Shown here in pieces: positions 30,119 to 42,600 of a stretch of DNA of 64,000 nt. The DNA lies in assembly GCA_024305405.1 (NCBI GenBank), contig JAKNDB010000107.1, positions 3,100,001 to 3,164,000 on the forward strand. Reading direction: 5' to 3'. The translations under genes were made by a program, and so were the position numbers. This DNA is from Dirofilaria immitis (lineage: Eukaryota; Nematoda; Chromadorea; Rhabditida; Onchocercidae). The notes beneath the pieces were generated by a model. The model ran no database searches. It was not told the origin of the DNA and saw nothing but the letters and a program-made list of their open reading frames with translations. Within the stretch, counting starts at the first letter, position 1, and every line of letters starts with the position of its first letter.

Positions 30119-32633
30119 GAAATATCTAACTAAGTATTACTGCAAATAAATAAGAAAAGAAGATTACAGTAAGTTTTGATAATTTGCTGTAATCTAATTT
30201 ATCATTAAAGTCACACCTTCCTTAATTACCTTATGAAAATGAATATGAATGTTAATTGGACCAATGAAAATTGTATAAATTTTAATTAAAATTGATGTCT
30301 TCATATCTGGAAAGATGAACTTAGTATCAAAAAAATCGAAATATTTTTATAAAATTTATAGATATGACGAAATAATCAATGAATCATCGTATTAATGATT
30401 CATCATATTATAGAAATATCTTGATATAATGATCAGGCTTTTGACCTTTATGGTATAGTGAAAATATTGTAAATTATATTATGCTATGGTGACATGAAGT
30501 AAACAAATTTGTTTTGCATTTACATGTTGCAAATTATGCTGGGGTTAACATATTGTAAACAAACTATTACGAACATAAAGGATCAGGAGATCAATCAGTG
30601 CAATTCAAAACAATCATAATCATTCGAGCGAATAGAAATTTTCAGAATGAACGATCAATACAGGTAGAAGGAATATAAATATCAATTTCAAGAATAATTC
30701 TTCGACTGAACAATAACGACAAAGGAAAGCTAATAATTGAATTTGCTAGTGATATCTCCAGATAATGTTTATCTTTAATCTATCAGGAATAAATTTCTTC
30801 GTCAATTTCACTAATATATCTATTGTTTCATTAATTGATAATTTTGTATCAAAGATAGTAGCTCAATAGTGATATGATAAAATTTAAAATCAAAGTATAT
30901 GATAATATCTAAAAAGAAGAATTAGAAAGAAAGAACATGAAATTATCCTTGCATATAATGTAATCAAGATGCTAGTTACATTTCTTTATATCATCAATCA
31001 TCCAAAGCAAAATTTCGCATAAATAACAACCTGATTTCTTTCTCTTCGTTGTCAATAAATATAAGAATTTATTTATTTATCAATTGCACTTTATGAAATT
31101 GTGTATGTATATATGTATGTGTATAATCTAAATTGCGACTTTTCGAAAAGTCAACGAAAATCGCTCAAAAAAAACGTAAACAAACGAATTCAGCAAGTGA
31201 GCAGACTGATTGATATATATTATTACTAAAATCGTTTTTATTATTCTAATGAAATGAGGAATTATTAAATAAACTTGAATTAAACCTATAAAAAATGTAA
31301 TCGCAAGAAGAAATATCGTCGCTTCGTTTTGTCTCTTTGAATTTTATATTTTCATAAAAATTGCTCGAATATGATAATATTTTTAAAAAATGTTTAGATT
31401 TGTGATAGAAATTTCAAATTCTTGTCTGATTCAGAATCCATTGAATCATAAATTCATACAATTATTCTTTTGTAAAATTCTGTCGAAGGAAATGATTGTT
31501 TGATAGCAATTGTTAATCAGTTCGAGAAAATTGATTGTTTCGATTAACAATTATCAATTAATTTAATTGATTTTAATTATAAAAGAAATTATAAAATTGT
31601 TAATGCATAAAGCAATTTTTGCTGATTTTTTGCATAATTTTAGCATATAGCAAAAAAAAGTTGAATTTTTTGATTAAAAATTGCTTTTTCGTTTTCAACT
31701 TTTCGGGACAATTTTAATTCTTTCTTTCAATATATTCTTTAATGAATTAATTAGAATATTAATTTAATACTTAATAATATATATTATTCTGCTTGATTAT
31801 TAATAATTATTAATTAAAGATATGTAGAGATATTTGAGTGAAACATTTGATAATATTGTATATAGGCATTTATTCAAAATCATTATTAGATTATAATAAT
31901 GAAATTAAATCCCTAAATATTGAAATATTTTAAGTATTTAATTTAAAATTATGTCACAATAAATTAGTTGATAATTAATCAATTTTGGATAATTGGTATG
32001 ATTCATAAAAATTAATGCCAATTAATACGCTGATTATAATATCAATTTAAGTACAGTATTAATCAAATTATTATGATAACAACTGATAACAAACATAAAT
32101 CAATTTGCTGCAATTAAATTCATTAATAAGCTTTGAGATATTGCTAAATTTAATTTTAATTGATATTGGGAAAATGTATAATGAAAAATTTGACATAAAA
32201 TAATATTTACTTTAGAAAGATATTAATAACAGATAGTCAATGAGTATTTAAAAACCTAATTTTAAATATTTTTGAGACTAATATTTGAGGACTAATATAC
32301 TAAAATACAGGTTGGCATATATCCAAAGTATTGAATGTTTATTTGGGAACAAAATATTGGAGCTGAACAAATATTCATCAATGAATTGCACTTTATTATA
32401 TATTTTCCATCATAGTTGCAAAATGATAATATTCTACTGATAAATATCGCATTCCATTATCGGGGCCTTCTGAATCTCGATATTACTCATCTACAAAATC
32501 TTACTAAAGTTTCTTTTGAAGTTATGTCTGTTTTCTAGTTCTATAACAATTCCCAATTAGAATTGCTAGGTTTAGCCAAATTATGCGATAATAACATATT
32601 GGGTAAATGATACTAATAATTTAGAAAAGATGG

Positions 32634-32727
32634 CCCAATATAGTCGCTCAATGCCAAGAAGAAGAAGCAATGAGCCATATTTGTGAACTATCACACCAAT
32701 ACTGACATTGAAATGGCACCGCACAGG
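32634..32727 (+). other. Possible 5' exon ending in a consensus splice donor
   Basis: GC-richer plus-strand sequence ends in GCACCGCACAG|GTAAGTAA, a near-perfect nematode donor. It contains a short frame (MAQYSRSMPRRRSNEPYL, then stop) and further short ATGs before the donor, so as a protein-coding exon it does not read through. A non-coding first exon of the gene at 34.25 kb is possible, but the intron would contain the tRNA. Confidence 0.3.
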
Positions 32728-32926
32728 TAAGTAATAGGTACAAATGGAGATATACGTAGAATTTGGCTCATTTCTGGGCTCATTAAATGTGGCTTATTTC
32801 TGGCCTCATCTGGCAAAATGTCCTTCTGGGTCATATGAAATTTTTAGAAAACTTTTTAAAAATCTGCCAAGTTTATTTAGCAGAATTTATAATTCATTAA
32901 TAAACTAAGTATGGAAACCTTCCACT

Positions 32927-33007
32927 GGTCGGGTGGCCGAGTGGTTAAGGCGATGGACTGCTAATCCATTGGGGTTTCCCGCGTGAGTTCGAATCTCATC
33001 CCGATCG
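32927..33007 (+). tRNA. tRNA-Ser (anticodon GCT)
   Basis: The acceptor stem GGTCGGG (32927-32933) pairs with CCCGATC (33000-33006, one G-U), with G33007 as discriminator. The A box TGGCCGAGTGG and B box GAGTTCGAATC are intact. The anticodon arm ATGGA-CTGCTAA-TCCAT places GCT at 32960-32962. A long variable arm (GGGGTTTCCC) is as expected for class II tRNA-Ser. There is no intron and CCA is not encoded. It decodes AGC and AGU. Confidence 0.97.
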
Positions 33008-34250
33008 GACCCCTTTGCAAATTCAAATAACAATAATGTTTCCATTCCAAACGTTAACGACTTGTTTTCCTTTTTAATTACTCCATCTAATCATAATTAT
33101 TATAGCTCTTAACCCATTTTTGATAACAATTATCATTTTATTAGTTCTTTTGAAAACCAATAAAATGTCTATAAAAATGCTTTGATGGAGAAATTAACTG
33201 TGTAAATTAAAAAGTAACAAATTGTTTCGAAAAAATAAACAAATATTTTGTTTTTAGTAAAATGTTTAAAAACTTATAAAAACAAAGGTATTAGATATTG
33301 TAATTAAGGGATTGATACTTAATTAACTCTCGACTTTCGAAAAAAAGGAATGAAATGGACAAATATAGGAGAGATGAAAAATTCTCGAAGAAATTGATAA
33401 ATCTCGAAGAAAAGAAAAGATGTAAGAACCTATGAATAAGAATAAAACGAGTAAAAATTGGAATAATCTAATAAAATAAAAATTTTAAATATATAAAATC
33501 ATAGAACTTAAATACGATATATATCGAATATCAAATGATATGACTTACGCTTATCATTTTCACGTTTCTGGTATCGTTTATGAGAGACAAAAGATATGAT
33601 ATTTCAAAAAAACAGGAATTTGTTCATCAATCAATCAATCATTAATTGATTAATTCGATCAATCATTGACAATGACTGTTTTCTTAATTTTTGAAATTAT
33701 TTTAGAATAAATTATTAAATGATACGAACGTTAAGGAAGCATTTGAAAAAGATCTAAAGTATAGAAAATATTTGAAAGATGAAAAAGTTATTTGATATGA
33801 TTAAATAAATAATATAAAGAAGATAAGTGATATATAAAAGGATAACAATATAATTATCAAATTATGATAACAGAAAAGGAAAGAATTTTAACCATTTTAA
33901 ATGATATAAATAAGTTAAAAATAACATCTAGTTAACATATATACTTCTCAATAAACTTTATGATTCATGCCAAACTATTTATCATTCCCATAACAAGTAA
34001 TTCTGAATCCGATGACTAATACAAAATAAGATACGTATTAGTTATTAATATTTCTGATCATAACTATTATCATAGACGATGATCATCATATCTTCAACTT
34101 TTCATATTACTCACCGATTTAACACACATTAATTTTTTTAAAGAATGCATTTAGCAGAATCGAGAAACATTTTTAAGAATGCATTTTGCATTATCTGAAG
34201 TTAACTGACGGTGAGCTTCTCGTCCGATGTGATTAAATTTCTGTTTCAAT
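33008..34250. other. AT-rich spacer after the tRNA
   Basis: No gene recognised. Several TTCTCGA and TGATAA words occur (for example 33380-33415). A possible promoter for the small gene at 34.25 kb should lie here. Confidence 0.5.
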
Positions 34251-34807
34251 ATGAATTCCGAAGATTCTACACCAGAAGCCTGGCCAGACTTCGCATTCAA
34301 TTATACTCATTCAGTACAGGTATAAAATTGTTTTTCTTTAGAGACCGGTTAGATATAACTATTATCATAGAAAATCTAAAACTGAATCAATCTATAAATA
34401 TCATCCTTCAATGTTATGATGCTACTTTCAATAATCAAGAAAGTCAAATGAATCTATAACATTTATTATACTTATTATTTCTTCCTTTTATCTTAGCTAT
34501 TTTGATACATAATAATTATATTACAGTTTGCATCAACAAATGAGACATATGCAAATGAAAACGATGATGCAGTTACTGTGATATATATAACAGTGGCAAT
34601 AATTTATTTTTGCTAATGCAGGTTGCATACTTGATTTATCAAAATCTATATACATGGTCTGCAGTTATGCAAGCAAAACATCTCAAAATGCTTCGTGATC
34701 GAGAATATGTTCTACTCAGAGCATACAAACGAGAAATGCAATTCAGTAGATTGATGCAAGAGATAGCGGAAGATGAAGAACAACCTGAAGAAGCAACTAC
34801 TGAATGA
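34251..34807 (+). CDS. Small acidic-tailed protein of unknown function (84 aa)
   Basis: Two plus-strand exons, 34251-34319 (MNSEDSTPEAWPDFAFNYTH...) and 34622-34807, join in phase 0 at CAG|GTATAA and TAATGCAG. The second exon reads VAYLIYQNLYTWSAVMQAKH, then a basic/charged helix (LRDREYVLLRAYKREMQFSR), and ends in an acidic tail EDEEQPEE before TGA. There is no convincing signal peptide or transmembrane segment; the middle is probably helical. I do not recognise the family. Codon usage and GC content look like a real gene, and the two-exon join is clean. It converges on DTWD1, whose stop is 310 bp downstream. An alternative first exon is possible because frames at the 5' end are short. Confidence 0.6.
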
Positions 34808-35117
34808 AATGAAATAATTTTGATTTTTATTGTTCAGACATATGATGCCTTTATTACATTCAATAAAATATAAATTAATGATATTAACAACTATTTGACA
34901 TAATCCTAAAACTTGAATATAGAGTATATTAGCTAGAGATTTAGTTAACAATCATTTCTTTCTCTCGTTCGTTTGTCCTCGTTCTGCATCATTCCATTAA
35001 GAGATAAAAAAATAATCAGATCAAAGATTTAACCGCAAATATCTTCATAGTTCAAAAATTTCACTTTGAGTCGTGAAAATATTAACAGAATTGTCATTCC
35101 TCAATAAAATGTGAAAC

Positions 35118-36448
35118 TTATAAAGCATTTTGCTTTTCGCCTTTCAAAAGTCCTTTATCAACTTTCGAACGAAAAGCGAAAAACCAGAATAAAAGATTAT
35201 CAAAACAGCCATCATATTTGGTAGTAGAGGAAATTTCAAAAGCCTCTCTAAGCGCATAATATATTGCTTCAATTGTGGCGAGATGATAATCCGACAACCC
35301 TCGCTGCAAACACCATAAAAATCGAAAGCATTAAACGAAAATTATTTTTCTTTTAAAGGAATACTGCAATGATCTGTAAAAACACACAGGCATTCGCTGC
35401 CATTTTGCAAACGAAAAAGATAAACATAACGATAAACTCAAATATCCAATATTTAAAATTCAACCTGGGGTCGCCAGTATTTTGTTTTGTAAGATCGTAA
35501 TGTTACGATAGGAAGATGTTGTAACTGTGATAATAACTTCAATCCCCAATCTAAAAAAACTATTGATATCTATCAAATTATTTAAAAGAAAAAAGAAATA
35601 CCAGAAAAGGACAGAAATTAAAATTTATTTGTTTTCGATAGAATAAAATATTTTAAGCCTTAAAAAAAAGACCTGAAATTATTACTGTAAAAAGAACAAA
35701 CAAATGAAATATTACAAAAGAAGACCTGAAACCATGTTGAGTCAAGAAAAACAAAACGTCTAATAGGACCTCGTTTCTTGATAAAATCGTTGATTGAAAG
35801 GGCATTTTCGGAGTAAACGACCAATACCTGCAAAATGCATAATTTACTTGCAAAAGAAAGTTTACTTTTATTATTTTTCAAGTGCAAGTATAAATTAATG
35901 AGTGAAGAATTTTTATTGCCAGTAAATTGCAAGTAATAAGACCATACGTCAAGAATCAGAATCAGACATTAAGAAAATGATATATCAAAGTTAAAGAGAA
36001 TACCGTGTTTTCCTCTTTGTAGTTCGGAAGGTTATAATCGGGTGCGTTAGATGACTCATATAGTGTAGTAGAAGATGGTGCAAGAAGAAGACAGTGCAAA
36101 GCGGTACTTTTACTGTTCTTTTCTTGTGGATGTTTGATAATGTCAATATGGATTGGCAGCTGAAAATTATATAATACAAAATAAGGTCATTTTTCTATTT
36201 AGGTGATAATTAACAGATAGTGATATTATCACACAAGTAACATTATTATCACTATGCTTGAAAGTAATTAAATTAACATATTGCCAAATTAAGAATTCAA
36301 CCTCCAGTCGTGGGACTAATTTCTCCATATTAGGCATATAAATTTTGCAGTTGTAGCAAAAATACATTCGTTTCCGGCCACAATTTGAACATATTTGCTT
36401 CTTCAAACCTTCCAAATTATTCAAATTCGATATTTTCAAGTATTCCAT
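35118..36448 (-). CDS. DTWD1: DTW-domain tRNA-uridine aminocarboxypropyltransferase (DTWD1 type)
   Basis: Five minus-strand exons: 36448-36302, 36159-36004, 35827-35716, 35550-35465 and 35303-35118; 687 nt, 228 aa, phases agree. An N-terminal zinc-ribbon-like CSNCGRKRMYFCYNC is followed by LPIHIDIIKHPQEKNSKSTA, then the signature DSTWF, the conserved TKYW and the C-terminal ATIEAIYYALREAF. All of these match animal DTWD1. In humans DTWD1 makes acp3U at position 20 of several cytosolic tRNAs from SAM. The protein is shorter than human DTWD1 (about 304 aa), chiefly by lacking the Lys-rich insert before DSTW. The donor after DSTWF is ambiguous: CAG|GTCTTC is nearer, but only TTTT|GTAATA (35716) keeps the downstream frame. 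A TTTCAG acceptor 15 bases before the ATG suggests SL trans-splicing. Confidence 0.9.
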
Positions 36449-36463
36449 GTCATTTGTCGAGAG

Positions 36464-37447
36464 CTGAAATAAATAATAAAAAAATGAATGATATTTTTAG
36501 GAAGTTTTAATACTTTTAATATTACTTTCTTAGCAAAAATAATTGTATCTTTCAGCAAAGATAATTAATAAAAAATGTTGTGTAATTTTCCTTTTAATGC
36601 CAATTCATTCAGTTTATTATTAAGATAATAATTCTCATTTTAATAGCCATTAAAGAAGGTACACATCATTAAGTCGTATTTTAAATGCCAAATTTTAGCA
36701 ATATACTAACTTATTGAGAATAAAACATTATTATCAAATCTTTTCGACATTGGACATGAAAATGTTTATATGAAAATAAATTTCTATATAAAATTATCAT
36801 ATAATGTAAAATAATCAATTTCGAACCGATATAAACTTATTCAGCAATTGTCCAAACTTATTTGCCGAAAGTATTCATGGATTGCAGTAAAGCTCACAGA
36901 AGCACTATTGAGGTTGATCTCAAATTTAAACTCAAATTCGATTGCTGCAGATCAATTAATTAGAGAATTCGATATTACGAAAAAACATCCCTCCATTCTG
37001 CATTACAGAAAAGAATCTCTTCATGATATACATGGAACCCAACGCAAAGCTTTCCATGATATGCCTAATAACTTAGGACTGATGTTTTATTTCATGTCTA
37101 ATAAGTAAAATCAGGCATTCTCTCGATACTTTGTTTGGAACTAATGCATTTGATACCATCGAAAATTTTATCGGTACATGCAAAACAAGCACATTCTGTT
37201 AATGCAATACAAAACTGTTTGAAAAAACCATAAAATTCAATTCTTTGAATTAAAAACTTCTTAAAATCGAAGTAAATTTGAATCAGAGAAAAGAAAACGA
37301 AGAAAAAAATCTTCAAATGGAGGAGTCACACACAGAAAATAAATTACTGCCAAATCATAATTTTAGAATTCCTTACAAAATCATAAAAATGAAATTTTTT
37401 GTACTCTTCAAAAGTTACGGAAAATAACATAAAGTTTCGATGTTTAT
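36464..37447. other. Spacer between eIF2 beta and DTWD1
   Basis: About 1 kb between two minus-strand genes. A plus-strand frame (36848-37108, 86 codons) and a minus-strand frame (37098-37316) are open, but neither resembles a known family or has flanking splice or start signals I trust. The interval is longer than typical nematode operon spacers of about 100 bp, so an operon is not well supported. Confidence 0.5.
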
Positions 37448-38209
37448 TTATTTACCAGCAGTAGCTTCTGCTGCTCGTCGTAGTGCAGCACGTTTCCCTA
37501 CCATAGCAGTAAACCCACTTTTGATTGCTGTAACGGAGCATCGACTACCACAGGTTTTACATTCCAAGAAAAATAAACGAGTATCTTTCGTCAATTCTGT
37601 TTCAGAGGACCTACACGTATGACAAGTAACATACTCTTTAATGTACTTGCGCAAAACACTTTCAATATGCTTTTGCTGAAAACGACCTTTAACAATTAAA
37701 CAGCTGTTGCCATCAATTGAACCTGTTGTACCCAATTCTGCCAGCAAGAATTGCAGTACATGCTTCGGCTGTCGTTTTAGCAACCGACAAATTTCGGCAA
37801 AATTAGCGAACGCTGTCTTTTTGCTACCAGCACGAGCCACTTGAGGTGGCTTCATCACGAATTTCTTCTTTTCACCGGCCGCCAATTCTGGATTCTTCTC
37901 ACGCATTATACCGAAAACCAATTCCAGTAGTTGCTCATACGTATAGTCAGGCCATGCATGTTTCGAATCAATAAGATTTGATAAACCAGCACCTACGGCA
38001 ACTTCAGATGCTTCTTCCGGAAGACGCTCCTCATCAACAACGACTACTTTTGGTGCTTTTTCTTTTTTTCGGCCCTAACACTAGCTCTTCCGAGTCTACA
38101 GTTGGAGCCACATTTTCATCTGTTTTTGGTGTTTCATCATCCAACACAATTGGCTTCTTGGATTTCTTTTTTTGCCTGTTAGATCAAGTTTTAAATCATC
38201 ATCTGCCAT
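37448..38209 (-). CDS. EIF2S2: Translation initiation factor eIF2 subunit beta (frame broken in lysine boxes)
   Basis: Single-exon minus-strand gene: ATG at 38209, TAA at 37448-37450. The C-terminal 170 residues are unmistakable eIF2 beta: [48 protein letters not shown], then a C-x2-C/C-x2-C zinc finger (CHTC...CKTC). The protein is part of the eIF2 ternary complex that brings initiator Met-tRNA to the ribosome; its N-terminal lysine boxes bind eIF5 and eIF2B. The N-terminal part is split across frames. [14 protein letters not shown] must shift at the A run 38167-38173 to read [18 protein letters not shown], and shift again near 38057-38069 to enter [19 protein letters not shown]. One missing A in each of three runs (38167-38173, 38063-38069, 38057-38061) restores a single frame, and these runs encode the lysine boxes. 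A TTTCAG acceptor at 38234, 24 bases before the ATG, suggests trans-splicing. Confidence 0.92.
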
Positions 38210-38240
38210 GTTCTACCGTTTATGAAACAAATTCTGAAAT
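38210..38240 (-). other. Likely trans-splice acceptor for eIF2 beta
   Basis: On the minus strand, TTTTATTTCAG is followed by a 24-base leader and the eIF2 beta ATG. No upstream coding exon is evident. Confidence 0.5.
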
Positions 38241-38500
38241 AAAATAATTTAAAAAAGAAAATAATGTTATGATGGAGAAATCGAAAACCTAAAAAATTAC
38301 TTCGAGAAAAAACTCACAAATACCAAATTATCGCTATAATTCTTCAACAAATCTAATGTAGAAAATTTCTCTATCAAATTGCGACTGATATTTGATGAAA
38401 TATTTAATTAGTTCAAAATAGCATATCGAAATATATGGGTGATGCAACTAAACAAAAGTAATTCATCAAAAATATATAGCTTTATAATTTTTCAAATAAC

Positions 38501-38613
38501 TTAGAGCATAACCTTTAAAGCAGAAACCTCCGAATAATCGATAAAACTTTCCCAGCAGCCTTTGATCAATTTATCATAAATACGCTCTTCAATCAGTTGT
38601 GTACTACAATATA
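38501..38613 (-). other. Orphan exon-like segment
   Basis: After a good acceptor (TTCTATATTGTAG, minus strand) the sequence reads TQLIEERIYDKLIKGCWESF and on through IDYSEVSALK, then either a donor (AAG|GTTATG) or VML and TAA at 38501-38503. Amino-acid composition and GC look coding. It may be the last exon of RNF19, or of a small gene between eIF2 beta and RNF19. No upstream exon with the matching phase was found, and I do not recognise the family. Confidence 0.35.
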
Positions 38614-39617
38614 GAAATTATTTTAAAAGTTGAAAGAAAATATCACAATAAAATAGGAAGCGTTTTAATAATCATGTTTCAGATATCAAAGTTCCATAGC
38701 AATATTCTTTGCCAAAATAAAATAAAATCATTTTAAAAGGATATTTGGAAAGCAGCACTCCACAACAGCATGAAAACATTCGCAGTATATATGCCGACGT
38801 CCATTTATTAGTTATCATTTTAATCAAAAATATTAATTCCATTTCTCCTTATGAATTCCCTTACATAATATATGTTATATTTAAATCGATGAATGGGAGA
38901 AATGTGTCCAAACTTTATTCGCCTTATGCATTGAGGACTTGAAAACTGAAATCTAAAAGTCAAGCACAAAGTGCCGCGAAAAAATCATAAGAAATATTTT
39001 AAATGGGCCTGAAAACCTATGAAAATAAGAATAAATTGCAACATTTATTTAGTAAGGCATTATAATTGATAACTTTTATGCACAAAACAAATAAAATACA
39101 GTGGAGAGCATGAACTTGCATTCAAAATAATAAAATATAATGAAATCGGAACCAATTGGATCAGTATGACATTTTTCCAACTAACTGCTAATCCATAATT
39201 TTTAATCTTTGTTTTTATCGAATTCATTTTCACCAAACTCAACCTAACTTCCATCGTATCATGAAAAGAAAACATTAGTTATTCTATATTCGATAATAAT
39301 ACCATATTATTTGCATTCATTAATACAAAAGACAAATCCTATCATTTCTAGCTTAAATTAGTACAGTAATATAAGCATCAATGAATCGTTTTACTGGAAA
39401 GCCGTAAGAGAAGAAAAATACAGAAACTTATTTTCCAGTATGATGATACTACATGATGTAACTGGAATCGAAGTGAATTATATAATTAGATAACTATTAT
39501 TGAATATAGAAAAATGCAGTGTCTATTGAATAAAAATTCAGATACCCGCAAAATTGATATACAGTGAGATTAACAAATCATTTATAACGCACCTTATTAT
39601 GATATTATGATATGGAA

Positions 39618-42600
39618 CTATATATAGAATTTTGAAAGGAACAATAATGACAAGTACTGAGAAAGAACAAAATACATGACAAGATAATTTTTATTTTCAA
39701 CGTTTAATAAAAAATTTGAAAATAAATGTTGTTTATTCCTTGTATCATCCTTGTCTTCATTACTGCAGCCTGCCTTTGCGTAATTTGTTGCAATGGAATG
39801 CTCTGAATTAGAATGTAGTATGCCTTGGTCATTGTTACTCGAACATCCACCAATACGACTACATGAATCTGGAAGAAGAGGTAAAATATTGAGAGCTTAA
39901 ACGATAATTATTTAAAAAATGATCCAAGCAATCGTCTTGAGAAATTCCATTCACAATTATGGTCAGCATGCAACCACATCACTATCGAAAAGAGCTATAA
40001 AAAATGAGCAACAGATGATAATCATAGAAAAATTAATCATACTGTAATTTTCAGCATAAAAGTTTATTGTATTATAAATAATAGATAAGTAATTCAAGGT
40101 CCTTTTAAAAAGACAAAAATATCTACCACTGTTATGTGAAACTACTTTCTTGTGTGTTGGATAGCGTAAAACCGAACGGAAATTAAAATTACCGATTTGC
40201 TGAATTTCCAATCTGAAATGTTCCTCAACTTTTTAAGAATAAATTATTATTTTCGCAAAATCTATCAACATATGAAAACAGAGTAAAAGCTCCTGCTCTA
40301 CTTTTAGATTTTATAAAGCAGGCTACAGCTATAAGAAGACAAAGCAAGAAAACAAGTTACTTAATATGAGTTAGTTATATCAATCATTAACTACTCAAAA
40401 ATTCAAAACAAATAAAAGTTATCTAAAACATAGAATGAAAATTACTCTAAAGCAAAATCTTTGATTCTTACTCCTTTTCCGATTCAACAGCAACATCGTC
40501 TGAAACGATTCTCTTCATAGTATCGAAAAGTGCACGAATGTGAAAACGATCAGCTTTAGAATCAGCAGAATCGCTCGAATGAGAAGAACGCATACCCTGA
40601 AAAATATTTTTCATTATTTTCGAATAAAGCAAAATATTTGAACAGCATTAATCCATCGCTGTTAGAATTTAAAGATGTCAAAAAAATCTCGTGATTTCAT
40701 AAGAGTTGAAGTGTAGCAATTTTCATATTGGAATTTTCTTATTTTAATCGGTTATCTTAATAAACATTAGCAATTTCAGCACATGACAAACTATAACACT
40801 TAATTCATATCTTCATATGCCTATTATTTTGGGCACCAAATCAAACAGTCTAAATACTGAAAAATTTGTATACCTGGTGAGGTTTAACTGAATCCGAAGA
40901 TGATTGTTTCAAACTTTTACTTGAATCGCTAGTTTGGGGAATTGTTTCATCAGCCATTAAAACCAACTCATCAGAATCTTCACCTACAAAAATATCAAGT
41001 AAGAATTTTTAAAGAATACATTTTTTTCTTTTTATCGTACATCTCTTTGTTTTCGCATCTCTAGTTAAAATTTAGCTTGATATATTATTTGTAAAATATG
41101 AACTTCTAACTATAATTTATTGAAATGCTACAACATCAGCATTCTTAGTAGTATTAACAACAAGCTCAGCAATCACCTGAAGCATTCTCAGCAATGAAGC
41201 TACATTTTACACCGGAATATGCTTGCGTAACCCGATGTGATGTTACACCGCCATTTGCAATACTACGACGTTTGCAAGCACCATTCCATGACAAAGTATC
41301 TTCCCTATAACATCATAGATACAAAAAAACTGCCTAATTTAAACGAGTGACAAATAAAATAATCATTTATATTAAAGTATAGGAAAACAATAAGTACCGG
41401 GTATGAGCAATTACTTCTTGTCGACAGTGTTGCTGACTTTCATAAGAACGCTCATCTCCTGAAACCTTTGAAAATCTGTTTAAATAAACACTTTTAAATA
41501 AACAAAAATTCATTAATTCAAATAACCACTGAGCAAAAAGTTTGATGAAAAGACACAAATCACTTAGACATACAAGAAATATAAGGCAATAAGAATTCAG
41601 TACTTATTTTATTCAATACTTCATTTAAACCTTTTTGCAAGTTTTTATAAACTAAAAATTACCAGCTTGACAAATAACAGATTAATTCGATAACCTGATT
41701 TTGAAAAATCATGACAAGCAATCGCATGCTGCGATGATGGACTCGGATCTCGCTCACGACAGCATATCTGTGTTGAAAACACACGCGCACTAGCACTATC
41801 AGTGAGTGACTTCGCATCAACAACCGAACCGGATAATGCAGCAATGCTTGCCACTTCTTCGCAGTAACTCACTGCTTCTTGACCGGAACATATTGTTTGC
41901 AAACTCTGTAATATTCAATTTATTACTGATTTCATTTTCAACTTTTTCCATCACAATCAAACCAACTGGAAAGAATTTTTGATTGAAATAGAGAGTGATT
42001 AAAAATATATAATATCTCTATTTATGCTATTTGCAATATTAATTCAAAAGTGCAAATTCCAAAATCACTTTATTTGTATAACTCATTGACGAGTCTCAAA
42101 ATCTAAATTGGACTTGACCTTGTCATCATTATATTGTGAACCGGCCATAGCTTTGGTACTCGCTTCCTCATAGTTGCACTTCTCGCCTAAACTATTGATT
42201 CCTGAAAGTTAATAGATAAGAATGAAAGCAATGTACGTATCCAACTGTATATCATTTTCCCAAATGCAATAATGAGTTAACCTGATTCTACACTTGGCCT
42301 GCGACGACATAATTCTGCTTGTACCTGCAAACGACTAGGCACTTGCTGCGCACTTGATAAGCCACTATTTACAGATATTCTAGTGATAACGGATGTACCG
42401 TCTTGCCGTTCCATATCGTTCAATAGTGGAGATTTCTCGTGGTTGCCTACAATATTAGTGTAATGAAAGTTCCTTTATCTTGCATATATTGCGTACTTTA
42501 CTAAGTGAAAAAACAGGACTGCAAGCGTGAACTTACGTATATTCACTTCATGCCAAATTTCATCATCATCAAGATCATCTTGATCAGGTTTCGATGAACC

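Larger units (their letters stand above)
14806..32626. other. Gene-poor region of about 18 kb
   Basis: No protein family is recognisable on either strand here. The stretch is strongly AT-rich, with several simple-sequence arrays and minisatellites listed separately. It contains a high density of TGATAA/TTATCA words and a few GC-richer islands that look like exons or regulatory elements: 15480-15905, 19255-19350, 19680-19880, 20279-20450, 22850-23045, 30018-30118. It lies between the 5' end of PASK (minus) and the next certain genes on the right, so it is the shared upstream region of divergent genes. It may also be crossed by long introns of a gene I could not assemble. Confidence 0.6.

Noticed and set aside
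35716..35827. A frame shift in DTWD1 after DSTWF
   Set aside because: Using the donor TTTT|GTAATA in place of CAG|GTCTTC restores phase without any missing base.
36848..37108. 86-codon plus-strand frame starting MSKLICRKYSW
   Set aside because: No recognisable family, no acceptor or poly(A) context, and it lies in the 3' flank of eIF2 beta; kept only as a note.
38745..38942. 65-codon plus-strand frame starting MESSTPQQHENIR
   Set aside because: The opposite strand is also partly open, and neither has splice partners or homology.
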